From Lepidodermella squamata (Eukaryota > Gastrotricha), in assembly GCA_047495785.1 (NCBI GenBank), contig JBLDXI010000012.1, forward strand, positions 1,240,001 through 1,304,000: a stretch of 64,000 nt of DNA. Reading direction: 5' to 3'. A program made the translations under genes and the position numbers. Below, piece after piece: positions 10,173-21,600 of the stretch. The notes beneath the pieces were generated by a model, which made no database searches, was not told the DNA's origin, and saw only the letters and a list, made by a program, of their open reading frames with translations. The first letter of the stretch is position 1; each line of letters opens with the position of its first letter.

Positions 10173-11773
10173 ATGATATTAAAAAAACGTAGCAACTACG
10201 AATTCACTCCTATTTATCACGAAAGTCGAGAGTACGAACATCGGTGGACTCCGTTTCTCATATTCTCGAATTTCGCCGCGGTAATCGGCTCAGCATTCGT
10301 TTTCGGGTATAATTTAGTCGTTGTCAATGCGCCGTTCGAAATTTTTAAAAATTTTATAAATTCATCATACGCATTTCGTCACAACTCAACGCAATTTCTT
10401 GACACAAATGAAGTAGAAACACTTTGGACAGTCACTGTTTCGATTTTCATGTGTGGTGGCATCGTTGGCGCACTTCTCGGAGGTCCTCAGGGCGACTATT
10501 TCGGGCGAAAAAAGTCTTTGATGATTGATAGCATTCTAGGGATAGTTTCCGGCCTAATGATGTTTAGCGCTCCTTTTCTCAACAGCTACGAACTATTAAT
10601 GGCTGGTAGGGTGGCTGCTGGTATCTATTGCGGTCTTGTCTCGGGGGTCGTCCCAGTTTTCATTACTGAAATTGCCCCAATTTCGTTGAGAGGAGCATCA
10701 GGCACTCTTTTTCAACTCGTTTGTTGCATGGGTGCCGTTCTTTCGTCAGTCTTAGGCCTGCCTGCAGTTTTAGGCCTGCCTGCAGTTTTAGGCCGGGCGG
10801 ACAATGACAATATCTGGCCTTTTTTATTTTTGCCTTCTTGGCTGCTACCTCTCCTTCAGCTGGTTTTGATCTCATTTTCCGTTGAATCGCCCACATGGCT
10901 GATGCTGATAAAGAAAGATGAAAATAGTGCGATTGCTGCGCTGAGGAAATTGAGGGGTAACACTCCGGTCAGCGTTTTATCTGAAGAAATCGAGCAGCTT
11001 CGACTCGAGGGTGAAGCAAGTGCCAAACTGCCGAAATTATCAGTAAGCCAACAAATTAGAGGCGCGATTTCGTGGCCTCTTTTCATATGTGTAATGATGC
11101 AACTGGCTCAGCAGTTCAGTGGGATAAATGCTGCTATTTTTTATTCAAGTATGCTTATTTTCATTTTGGACCCTGAAAAATAACTACTCATATTCCAGCT
11201 GATATTTTCAAGCGAACTGGCTTGCAAGGGGACGAGCCTCAATACGCTAGTTTGAGCACTAATAGCGTAGGTGTGTTGATGGGCCTGATTACTCCCTTCT
11301 TGATAGAAAGATTTGGCCGGCGAACGCTCATGCTAATAGGTATTGGTGGTATGGGGATTTCATGTGCTTTGGTCACGATATTCATGACTAATTCGGAGAA
11401 AAGTCCTGTTTTCAACTATCTTACTGTAGTCGTTCTAATTGCCTACAATGCGCTTTATGCAGTTGGGCCTGGACCTATTCCTTGGTTCCTAGCGGCTGAG
11501 CTGTCAATTCCTCAATACCGGCCGATTTTTTTCAGTATTTGTACGGTGGTTAACTGGTCGTCAGCTCTAACTACTGGATTCTGCTTTCCTCCTATACAAC
11601 AGGCGCTTGCATCGTACTCTTTCATGCCATTTTTTGCCTTGTCAACAGTATTTTTTGTTTTTACTTTTCTCTTCCTGCCAGAAACGAAGGGCAAAACCCC
11701 AGAGCAATCACTTCAGGACCTTCGTACCAAAAGATGTCAAGTTAAAAGTTGCAGTAGCAGTGATAACAAGTAA
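10173..11773 (+). CDS. SLC2/GLUT-type sugar transporter, array copy 3
   Basis: Exons 10173-11148 and 11199-11773 join as TCA A|CT GAT across a 50-bp intron (GTATGC...TTCCAG), giving 516 residues. GLUT hallmarks are DYFGRKK, MAGRVAAGIYCG, ISLRGASGTLFQL, VESPTWL, QQFSGINAAIFYSS, GRR, GPGPIPWF and LPETKG. Relative to GLUT1 contacts, Gln161, Gln282, Gln283, Asn288, Trp388 and Asn411 remain, but the Asn317 position is Gly and Asn415 is Ala (VNWSSA). An in-frame 18-bp tandem duplication (10752-10787) repeats GLPAVL in the helix 5-6 region, lengthening it by six residues compared with copy 4. The 12-helix fold otherwise looks intact. The closest relative in the window is copy 4, so these two are the youngest duplicates. 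Confidence 0.9.
10752..10787 (+). repeat. 18-bp perfect tandem duplication in coding sequence
   Basis: Two perfect units of TTAGGCCTGCCTGCAGTT, followed by a partial third (TTAGGCC). They encode GLPAVL twice in transporter copy 3. Copies 1, 2 and 4 each have a single unit, so this looks like recent slippage. Confidence 0.95.
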
Positions 11774-12302
11774 TTTTATTTACCTATTTTTAAAGCAATA
11801 GAATTTGCAAAAGTTGAAATGAACATCTTTAAGCTTGACTTCTAATGTAATTTTTCTCCCACTTGTTATGCGTTATTGCGGACTGGATATTCACTAACTT
11901 TCTTCGTCTTTCATTCCTCATATTAAGAAAGTATTTGTAGCTATTTAGCTATTGTGGGAAGCCAATTCAAAGTCCAACAATACAATTGTCCTATTTAACT
12001 ATCTTGGCTTGAAACTGCATTTGACGACTACGAGAATGCATCATCGCTGAACTGGTAGGGGCTTGGGATTTTCCAAGAATTTCCTCAACATTTTGTTGCG
12101 TTTATTCTTCGTTATATCGGCTTGCTGATGTCGTTATTCGAACAAAAAATAAATCAGTTTACGTTTTTATACCGTTAGTTGGTCTAATAGACTCACATAC
12201 TTCTCCTCCGGCTTCATTTGAAGCTTTAATTTTAATAGCAATTTTAACTATTCCTTTCTTCCTCTTGTTCCCTCTTATACGACAAACCTTTGGTACAAAT
12301 AT
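11774..12302 (+). other. Gap between transporter copies 3 and 4
   Basis: About 530 bp without an ORF, the longest gap in the co-oriented series. I see no AATAAA near the start of the gap and no TATA box near its end. It could contain an internal promoter or simply a decayed sequence. Confidence 0.4.
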
Positions 12303-12312
12303 TATATTTTAG
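12303..12312 (+). promoter_or_regulatory. Splice acceptor ahead of copy 4
   Basis: TATATTTTAG-type acceptor (AG at 12311-12312) only 3 nt before the ATG at 12316. With so short a 5'UTR, a leader exon must be joined here if the site is used. Confidence 0.45.
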
Positions 12313-12315
12313 ATA

Positions 12316-13902
12316 ATGTTTAAAAAACAGGATAATTATGGATCCACCCTAATTCCTCCCGACAATGATGCATACAAACACCGATGGACTCCTTTCTTGA
12401 TTTTTTCGAATTTCGCCGCAGTTATCGGCTCGGCTTTCGTCTTCGGTTACAATCTAGTCGTTGTTAACGCACCATTTGAAATTTTTAAAAATTTTATCAA
12501 CTCATCATACGCATCTCAGCATAATTCTACGCGATATCTTGACTCAAATGAGCTGGAAACACTTTGGACAGTTACTGTTATCCTATACCTATGTGGCGGA
12601 ATTGTTGGCGCAGTTCTCGGGGGCCCGCAAGGTGACTATTTCGGGCGGAAGAAGTCGTTGTTGCTCAACAGTTTCCTCGGCATTATTTCCGGCCTAATGA
12701 TGTTTGGCGCGCCGTTTTTGAATAACTACGAGTTGCTAATGGCTGGCAGGGCGGTTGCTGGTATCTATTGCGGTCTTATCTCCGGCGTTGTCCCACTTTT
12801 CCTCACAGAAATTGCCCCGCTTTCGCTGCGAGGGGCGTCGGGCACTCTTTATCAACTCGTCCTCTGCACCGGTGGAGTGACTTCGTCTGTCTTAGGCCTG
12901 CCAGCAGTACTAGCCCGGGCGGATAATAACATAATTTGGCCTTTTCTCTTCTCACCCTGCTGGTTGTTGCCTCTCGTTCAACTGATTTTGATCCCATTCA
13001 CAGTGGAATCGCCGACCTGGCTGATGTTGATGAAAAAGGACGAAAATAGTGCGATTCAGGCATTGAAAAAATTAAGAGGGACGATTCCAGATGAGGTTTT
13101 ATCTACAGAAATCGAGCAGCTTCGACTCGAGGGTGAAGCAAGTGCCAAACTGCCGAAATTATCATTAAGCCAACAAATAAGAGGCGCGATTTCGTGGCCT
13201 CTCGCCATATGTATTATGATGCAACTGGCTCAACAATTCAGCGGAATTAGTGCTGCTATTTTTTATTCGAGTACGCTAATTAGCATTTGTGACCTTGTGA
13301 ACTAGAAAAATAGCCCCATTTTTTTTCTAGGTGATATTTTCAAGCGAACTGGTTTACAAGGGGACGAGCCGCAGTACGCTAGTTTGGGCTTTGTTGGTGT
13401 TGGCGTGGTGATGGGCCTAGTCGCTCCCTTTGTGATAGAAAAATCCGGCCGCAGACTGCTGATGCTGGTTGGCATTGGCGGCATGTGGGTATCTTGCGCC
13501 CTAGTCACAGTTTTCATGGCTCTTTCAGATAAAAGCCCGGTTTACAACTACCTAACTGTTGTCGTCCTTATTTTCTACAACGCGGTTTTCGCAATCGGCC
13601 CCGGTCCTATTCCATGGTTCCTAGCCGCTGAGCTGTCAATTCCTCAATACAGACCCATTTTTATCAGTATTTGCACTGTGGTGAACTGGTCTTCCTCTCT
13701 AGCGATTGGATTTTGTTTCCCACCTATCCAACAAGCGCTTGCTTCTTACTCTTTCATGCCATTTTTCGGCTTATTAACAGTATTTTTAATTTTCACATTT
13801 TTCTTTCTACCGGAAACTAAGGGTAGAACACCCGAGGAATCACTCCATGACCTTGAAACTAGTCGAAATCAAGTTAAATGTTGCAAAAGAAATGATCAGT
13901 AA
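12316..13902 (+). CDS. SLC2/GLUT-type transporter, array copy 4, altered sugar site
   Basis: Exons 12316-13270 and 13331-13902 join as TCG A|GT GAT across a 60-bp intron (GTACGC...TTTCTAG), giving 508 residues. Signatures are DYFGRKK, AGRAVAGIYCG, LSLRGASGTLYQL, VESPTWL, QQFSGISAAIFYSS, GRR, GPGPIPWF and LPETKG. In QQFSGIS the Asn equivalent to GLUT1 Asn288 is Ser. The Asn317 position is Gly and Asn415 is Ser (VNWSSS), so three of the usual polar sugar ligands are changed while Gln161, Gln282, Gln283, Trp388 and Asn411 remain. No frame damage is visible, so it is probably functional with a changed substrate or affinity. It lies 206 nt ahead of the PSMB6 acceptor. Confidence 0.9.
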
Positions 13903-14137
13903 TATTTTTTTAATCGGATATTAATCACAAATTGATATTAGAGTTCCCGGTGATCTGTTTTATTTTTACCGATTGAATTGAATTTTTATGATTTTTCAAT
14001 TCTAATCTTTTAAAAAATTCAGCTTGGTGGCGATGCTTTCCTTTTTTGGTGACAGAATTTATCGTAAAATACGTTCAAGTGTTTAATTAATGAATAATCT
14101 CTATTTAGTCTTTATTTAATTGATTGCCTCACGTGGA

Positions 14138-15400
14138 ATGGCTGCTGCCACCTATTTCCAAACCAAAGACCTCGAAGCGCCGTCATGGAAGATGGACAAC
14201 CCGTCCCTGGGTACTACCATCATGGCGGCTGAGTACAACGGTGGCGTTATTCTGGCTGCTGATTCGCGAACCACCACCGGTTCGTACATTGTCGATCGTG
14301 TTTCGGACAAGCTGACCCCGCTCAGCGACTACATCTACTGCTGCCGGTCGGGTTCGGCGGCTGATACGCAGATGATGGCTGAGATTGCCTACTACCGCCT
14401 GTACGCCAACTCCCTGCAGTTGGGCGAGGAGCCGAAGGTTAAGACCGCGGCTACCAATCTGATGAACTTGTGCTACCAGTATCGCGCTGATATTCAAGCT
14501 GGTCTCATTGTCGCTGGTTGGGACAAGTACGAAGGCGGCCAGGTTGGTTGAATATTTCATCTTATTTTGTAGAGAGGATAATTATTGGATAGGTTTCCAA
14601 GAGATTTCCAGACGAAAGCGGGAATATTTTTGAAGAATTTAATGTTAAGATTTCGCTCTTTATTCCTTGAGGTTCAATTAATTTGTGAAGTAATTTTGTC
14701 TTGTTATTATTTTAATTGCGGAACACAAATTTATGGCTAATTCTCAAATTTTAATTGAAGCGGAAAAGGATTTTCTAAATTTATTCAAATTTTACTGAGA
14801 CAAAAATATTCTAATATTATAATTTGAACTGGGATCATCCCATCCCAAAATATTCTATCCCATTTTTCCAAGGAATTTGCGTTTTAAGAATGAAATTAGT
14901 ATAATGAATCTAAAGTCTTTTGTTAGTTACCGATGTTGAAATACTGATTTTTTGTCTTGAAAACTGTTGAAAAACAAAATCCCGAGAAATCTTTATCATC
15001 AAGAAAACCAGAAAAAATTCGAAAATTCGAAATTTTGAAAATAAAAGAAGTTAGTGATCAAATTACAGAATAAATTATACGAATTTACGAATAATTCAGG
15101 AATGAAATGCGTTTTTCATAGGTTTTCGTGATTCCTCTTGGTGGTTTGCTCAATCGCCAGCCGATCGCCATCGGCGGCTCAGGCTCAACCTACCTGTACG
15201 GCTACGTCGACGCCCACTACAAGCCGGGCATGTCCGAGAAGGACTGCATGGAGTTCTGCAAAGCCTCGGTGTCGCTCGCGATCGCCCGAGACGGCTCGTC
15301 TGGTGGCGTGGTCCGTATGGCCAACATCAGCAAGGACGGCGTCAAGCGGTACCTGTACAAGGGCAACGTGCTCGAAAAGTGCGGCGAAAATTGGTTCTAG
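14138..15400 (+). CDS. PSMB6: Proteasome 20S core subunit beta-1 (PSMB6 type)
   Basis: Catalytic subunit with caspase-like activity in the 20S core. Exons 14138-14542 and 15122-15400 (intron 14543-15121, GTTGGT...TTTCATAG, phase 0) give 227 residues. A propeptide of about 25 residues precedes the mature N-terminal threonine in SLG|TTIMAAEYNGG. Active-site and structural residues are visible: Asp17 in AADSRTTTGSYI, Lys33 in RVSDKLTPL, Ser129 in GGSGSTYLYGYVD and the Asp/Ser pair in ARDGSSGGVVR. CCRSGSAADTQ is diagnostic for the beta-1 branch. An acceptor (CTATTTAG, AG at 14107-14108) lies 29 nt before the ATG. Codon use is strongly C/G-ending compared with the neighbours, as in highly expressed genes. 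Confidence 0.96.
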
Positions 15401-15583
15401 ACCCCTGTAGCTACTAGCTATGCATCATTCCAGCTGAACGAATCGTTCTAAAAAGAAAAGATTCCATGACTTGAATTTCAGTCAATAGAATATGTGAAAA
15501 AAAATTTCGCTTCTTCTCTCTCGCCCTGTGAAAGCTTAGCAACTAAGCATGTTTACAATAACACGTGATTGATTAATTTTTTC

Positions 15584-15593
15584 TACATTTTAG
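15584..15593 (+). promoter_or_regulatory. Splice acceptor ahead of GLDC
   Basis: CTACATTTTAG-type acceptor 24 nt before the GLDC start and about 190 nt after the PSMB6 stop, continuing the short-gap pattern of this cluster. Confidence 0.45.
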
Positions 15594-15617
15594 AGATATT
15601 TTTATTTTTCACGAAAA

Positions 15618-18600
15618 ATGATTCGAGCCGCGAGAAGTGGCTTCAGCGCCCGGTTGCTGATCAAAAGAGCCTTATCATCGCAGTTCGCCGATCGGCATGT
15701 AGGAATTACGCAAAAGGAAGCGACTGAAATGTTGAAATCACTCGGCGTGTCGAGTTTTGACGAGCTGATTTCACGCGCCACTCCGGCCTCAATCCGCCTT
15801 AACCGCGAGTTGAAAATCACGCCCGCCATCAGCGAGACGGAACTGCTGCAAGAGGCTGTTCGAATCAGCTCGAAAAACCAGATTTGGCGGTCTTATCTAG
15901 GCCAGGGCTACTACGGCACGATCACGCCGACTGTAATTCTGAGAAATATGTTCGAAAACGCGGGTTGGGTGACTCAATACACGCCTTACCAGGCCGAAAT
16001 TTCTCAAGGCCGTATGGAAAGTTTGGTCAATTTTCAAACAATTGTCGCGGAATTGACTGGGCTTGAAGTTTCAAATGCGAGTCTATTGGACGAGGCAAGC
16101 GCGGCTGCTGAATCTGTCGGGTTGATGGCTCGTCAAACGAAACGATCGAAAGTTCTGATCGACGAAAAATGCCACCCGCAAATCATCGCTGTCATCAAAA
16201 CGTTTTGCGAGGGTTACAAAGTTGAGGCAGTCATGTGCCGGCCGTTGGATGACCCAAAAATCGGCGAGATTCTAGCGACGCAGAAATTTTGCGGGGTCGT
16301 TGTTTCATACCCTGATACGGATGGTGCAATTCGAGATTTATCGAAACTCGTCGAGTTGGCTCATAAATCGAAAAGCTTAGTGTCATGCGTGACTGATTTG
16401 TTGGCCCTGACTGTCGTAAAACCGCCTGGCGAATTCGGCGTTGACGTCGCCGTGGGTAACGCGCAACGTTTCGGCGTTCCGCTGAATTTCGGCGGGCCTC
16501 ATGCTGGGTTCTTAGCTGTTAAAAAGGACTACGTTAAACAAATGCCGGGCCGTTTGATCGGAATCTCGCGAGATGCAAACGGAAATCCGGCTTTCCGCCT
16601 CGCTCTTCAAACTCGTGAGCAGTTCATTCGAAAAGACAGAGCTACTAGCAATATTTGCACGGCTCAAGCTCTGCTAGCTAACATGGCTGCTATGTACGTG
16701 TTGTACCACGGGCCTGATGGTATTACATCAATAGGCCGTAAATGTAACGAAAATGCGAAATTACTCGCTGCGGCTGCTCAAAAAAGCGGATTTGAGGTTC
16801 AACTGCCGAAAGGAGCTCAATTTTTTGATACAGTTAAACTTCGAGTCGCGTCTAAGGAAAAATTCTCCGCGATTAAGGAACGAGCTGAAAAGCATAGGAT
16901 TAACCTGCGTTATTTCCCTGAAATTAACGAAATCGGAATTTCTGTCGATGAGACGGTTAATGAAGCTGATGTTGCTGATTTATTGTCAGTTCTTGGCTCG
17001 GCGAAACCGGCTGAAATTCCGGCGAATCTCGACGTTTCTCAGTCGCAGTTTCGTAGAACTTCGAAATTTTTGCAACAGCCGCGTTTCAGCCAGCACAAAT
17101 CTGAGTTATCGATTGTTCGATACATGAAACATTTGGAAAATAAGGATTACTCGCTGACTCATGGCATGATCCCGCTCGGTTCTTGCACAATGAAACTTAC
17201 AGCTACAACTGAGCTGATGGTGAGAAAAATTTCGAATCTAAATAATCCAGCTTAATAATTATATTTTTCAGCCTTGCTCTTTCCCTGCCTTCACCAACAT
17301 CCATCCTTTTGTGCCTAGTGACCAAGTTAAAGGCTATCTTGAGCTTTTGAAGCAATTGGAGGCTGATTTATGCGAATTGACCGGATATGATGCGATTTGT
17401 TTCCAGCCTAAAAGGTTTGAATTTTTCATTTTTTCGATTTGTCTTGATTTTTTCTTTTAATTTTAGTGGAGCTGCCGGTGAATATTCAGCTCTGCGAACA
17501 ATCCAAGCCTACCACGCGTCTCGCGGCGATTCCCACCGGAATGTTTGCTTGATTCCTGAGTCGGCTCACGGGACCAATCCTGCGACGGCGGCTCAGGCGG
17601 GTATGACTGTGAATTACGTGAAAACAACGCATAACGGCGCTGTCGACATGGCTGCGCTGAAGGCGGCCTGCGAAAAGGCCAAGGATAAGCTGGCGTGCAT
17701 TATGATCACCTACCCGTCGACGTGCGGTGTTTTCGATGAGGAGATCAAAGAAATTTGCCAGATGATTCACCACTACGGCGGCCAGGTGTTCATGGATGGC
17801 GCTAATTTCAATGCTCAGGTTCACTTTTAAATGGCTTATATTTGCTAAATTTAAATAGGTCCTGCCTTAGAATTGTTTACATGAGAAATTTTTTTGCCCT
17901 GTTGAAAAGTCTGTGATTAGAAATGAGGGAAAAACTAGAAAATCCGCAGGCCGCAAGGACTGTGTCTTATCCCCCTATTAAAGAGAAGTTATAAAAGAAC
18001 ATAGGACGACCAATAGAAAATCAGTGCAAAGCGTGACCAAACATCAGACCGGTTTCGTCCCTTGGCCAGAGGGACTCATCACTCATCAGTGATTTTCTTT
18101 TTAGACCCTTTCATACTGGTAACAAACCGAAACAGTTGAGAAGTCGGAGTTGTGTCAACCGCTCCCCTAGTAATACCAAAATTTCGGACAAAAAACTGTC
18201 CGGAAACTGAGTGAAAACTAAGCGAATACTGGCCGTTTTGGACCGTGCTGTTTTGAACCGTAGGTTGCCCATAAGACGCCAGAATCGCCTGTGCATTAGC
18301 TCCTTGAGCTCTCACTGCGGAACTTCCTTGGGAACTCAAAGCGCTAATCAAATTAGGACAAGCAGTCCGGATAACCAAGACTTGGTTAGGATTTTGTTGA
18401 CGCACAGAAAATAGTTGGTTATTACTCATTTAAAAATCTATAATTAACAAAGCAGTAAAAATTGTCGTCGCAAAAAGTTTAATAAAGGTCAGCCCCAATT
18501 CCCCAAGGAATGGCGTCGCATATATAGTTGTCATTGCAGGGGCGGCGTTGGATAACAACTAGTTTTGATGAGATTTTTTCCAAATCAACCAAACAATAAC

Positions 18601-21600
18601 CGGCATTCTCTCTCAAATTAGAAATAGTGTAGGAGCGGAAGATATTTCTAGCGAAATCATCCGACAGAATGATCCGGATTTTTTGGATTTTTCCTTAGAT
18701 TTCTTAGGTTTTGGCGGGAATGCTAGCGGATGTCGCTTAGTTTCATGCTTCTCAAGTTCATACTTGGACTTAAAACTCATATCGCACACGGGGCACACAA
18801 AACTACCATTATGTTCTTTTCGCTCATGCGCCTGCACGGTCAACCATTCGTCGGAGTAAAAATCGCATGACTGACATGAGAAAAAGTCTGCAGGTATCGA
18901 CCGCCCCTTAGTCGGAACTTTGCTAGAATAAATGTAAGACTGCTCTCAATCTTATAGACATTTGAAAATAGTTTGCTAACTGTTTTTTACTGGGTGGTTG
19001 AGGAGCCTCGGAGCGTGAACTGCTTGAGGTCACATCTTCAGCGTCAGAGTCAGATGATTTGAGCTCATGAGATTTGAACAAAGTAGATAGTAAATGAGAC
19101 GCGCCTTTGAAAAAGCTGCACTTCAAGGCATAAAGCATGCAATATGGGTAGATGAACATATGTACATAGGTACATAGGTACAGAGCAATCATACACACCA
19201 GGCGTGCCATATCATAATAACTAGAAACTAATTTTTTCAAATGAAAACATCAAGCAACCTGCATGTAATCAACCAAGTTAGCAGTGAAAGGTTAAGGCGG
19301 CTGGCAGCGCAGATCTCATGCATCGCGGACTTAGCATTTTTTCAAACAAAGCACATCCCCAAAAGCTGCGAAATTAATTATTTATTAAATTATTTATCAT
19401 AATCTTCTAAATATAATCAAAATAGCTCGTACAACAATTTTACCAAGTCGGCCGAAAAGCAGGCGTGAGAATTTTCGGAAAGCGGAGGTTTGGTTAATTT
19501 TTGTAGTTTTTTCAACCAAACTAACCGGAAACTGTCTGTTTCAGGCGTTCAAACGGACAGGAGATTGCATGTTTCCGAACAGTTGATCTAACAGTGCACA
19601 GTGCGGAAACTGAACGAAAACTGTCCGTTTGAACGCCGGACGGGTTTACTAGGGTCCGTCAGAGATTAAGCCCGCGTTTAAATGCGTCAAGGTTAAGGCG
19701 CAATAAAAATTAATTGTTTCACCTGCTTAAATTTAAAATTCCAATTCAATTAGAAGTTACTATTCATTGTGACGAGATTACTGATTCATTCATTCATTGC
19801 ATGAGTTCCAGATAGGAACATACAGCCCTGACAATCTCTAGTTATAAAGTGTACAGATAGGAGGAAGGAGGAAGTTAATAGTCAGTTCAAAGAATAGGAT
19901 TTTTCAGGAGTAGCTATTTTTGCCCTCCAGTCTTCAGATTATTGATTGCCGAGTTAAAAAACATGTGTAATAAAATTTATTTCCATTTTATTCATGTAAT
20001 AACATGAAAACAATTACAAGCAAAATGAACTGTCCCATCTTCCGATATCGTCGCCGCATTACCTCTCTGACCGTGATTCAAGTCGAGTCTGTAAACAGGT
20101 TAAAAAATAGTTAGCGTTAAACGATTCATTAATCCACCTGGTTTATTTTTTTGAAGAAACTGGTACGTTTAAGGGTTGTAGCTGAGAAGGGTTTTACTTT
20201 CCCTTTCAGGCGTGACCCAGTGTAGCGAGATTTGATATTTTTGCCCACTGACAATGCTGCCTTATTGTGAATACTATAGAGGTCGATCAGGGGTTTCACA
20301 GCCTCACAGTAAATCAGGGTAGTCGTAGAGGCTTGCTCTTCCAGGTCTACAGGTTGGTCTGTTCATAGGGCCAGGGGAGATTTTTGTAGTTCTTCACGAC
20401 ATTCAGATAGAACCTAACGAGTGTTCTCCATTGATATCCTCGTTTCAGTAGGCTATTTGCCAAACTGATCCATGCCGTCAAGAAGTTTGGGGTCGTGTCG
20501 GGAATTCGTGAAGCAGCTCGGCAAGAACAATCGCAAACATATTTCTAGACCTCAACTCACAAACGCGTCCAAAAACAGAAATGAAGGAGGAATCGGTAAA
20601 CTTCAGGTTCGCGTGCTAAGAAACCAAGGTTGGAGGAAGAAAAAGCGCCTATTGCAAATTCGTCTCATGCAGCTAAAGATGAATTTCAAAAGCGGCAAAC
20701 TCGAAAGCGTGGTAGTGACAGTGGATACAATAATGGGAAACTGCGGAAAAAATCGAAAACTGATGAACGTTTGGAAAAAATTCGCTCGCTGGAACGAGCT
20801 AAGTTGAACTGATCAATCCCGAGAGAAAAAACCTACTTTTTTCACAAGCTTGTTAGTCAAATGAAATCCCAGCTCGTGTGTGCTGTTTGCGATAGACTGA
20901 TTTCCAAGTCGCAGCTTACCAAGTACCTATCTAATGATGTGGAAATGGCTGATCGTTTTGCGCTACATGTTTGCACGTTTGCGATCAATGCAAGCTTTCG
21001 CTCGACCAGAACAAAGAATGTTTTTTGAAATTTGAATTTTCAATTTTCAAAACGCAATATCAACCCAGTATACACATCAAATTTTAGCAAATCATGGCAT
21101 ATGAAACAGTTGGGTCATTCAAGTAAAATGTTAACTTTACAAACGGAAAATCAAGCCGAAATAAATTTCAAAATGTAGCAAAATATCATGTCATGTGAAA
21201 ATGTTCTCGCGTGGTATCAATGTTCCGTCGGTAGTCGTCGATCGCAACACGTCAGCCGTAGATCGAAGCAACACAGTCGATGAGTATTGGTAACTAGAAC
21301 CCCAACGAATCTTGCATCCAGCATCTTTTGCGGCATTATCCATTACATTCTTCAACCGCGTGAAATCGGTGTACTTGTCGATCGACGAATTTTCACATTT
21401 CTGCGCATGACGAAACAGACGAATAGATAGTAGATAGATAGAGCCTATGAAGGCCTGCGCTATCCGTTCGGCGCTGCCGGACGAACTAATTCATATTCCG
21501 TAAAGAGGGGTAATTTTAGACTAAAACCTAAAACATGATTTTCAATGGATAAGAATTAACTTTTGCTTGAAAAAGTCGGAAATTGTAGCCAACGGTGAGC

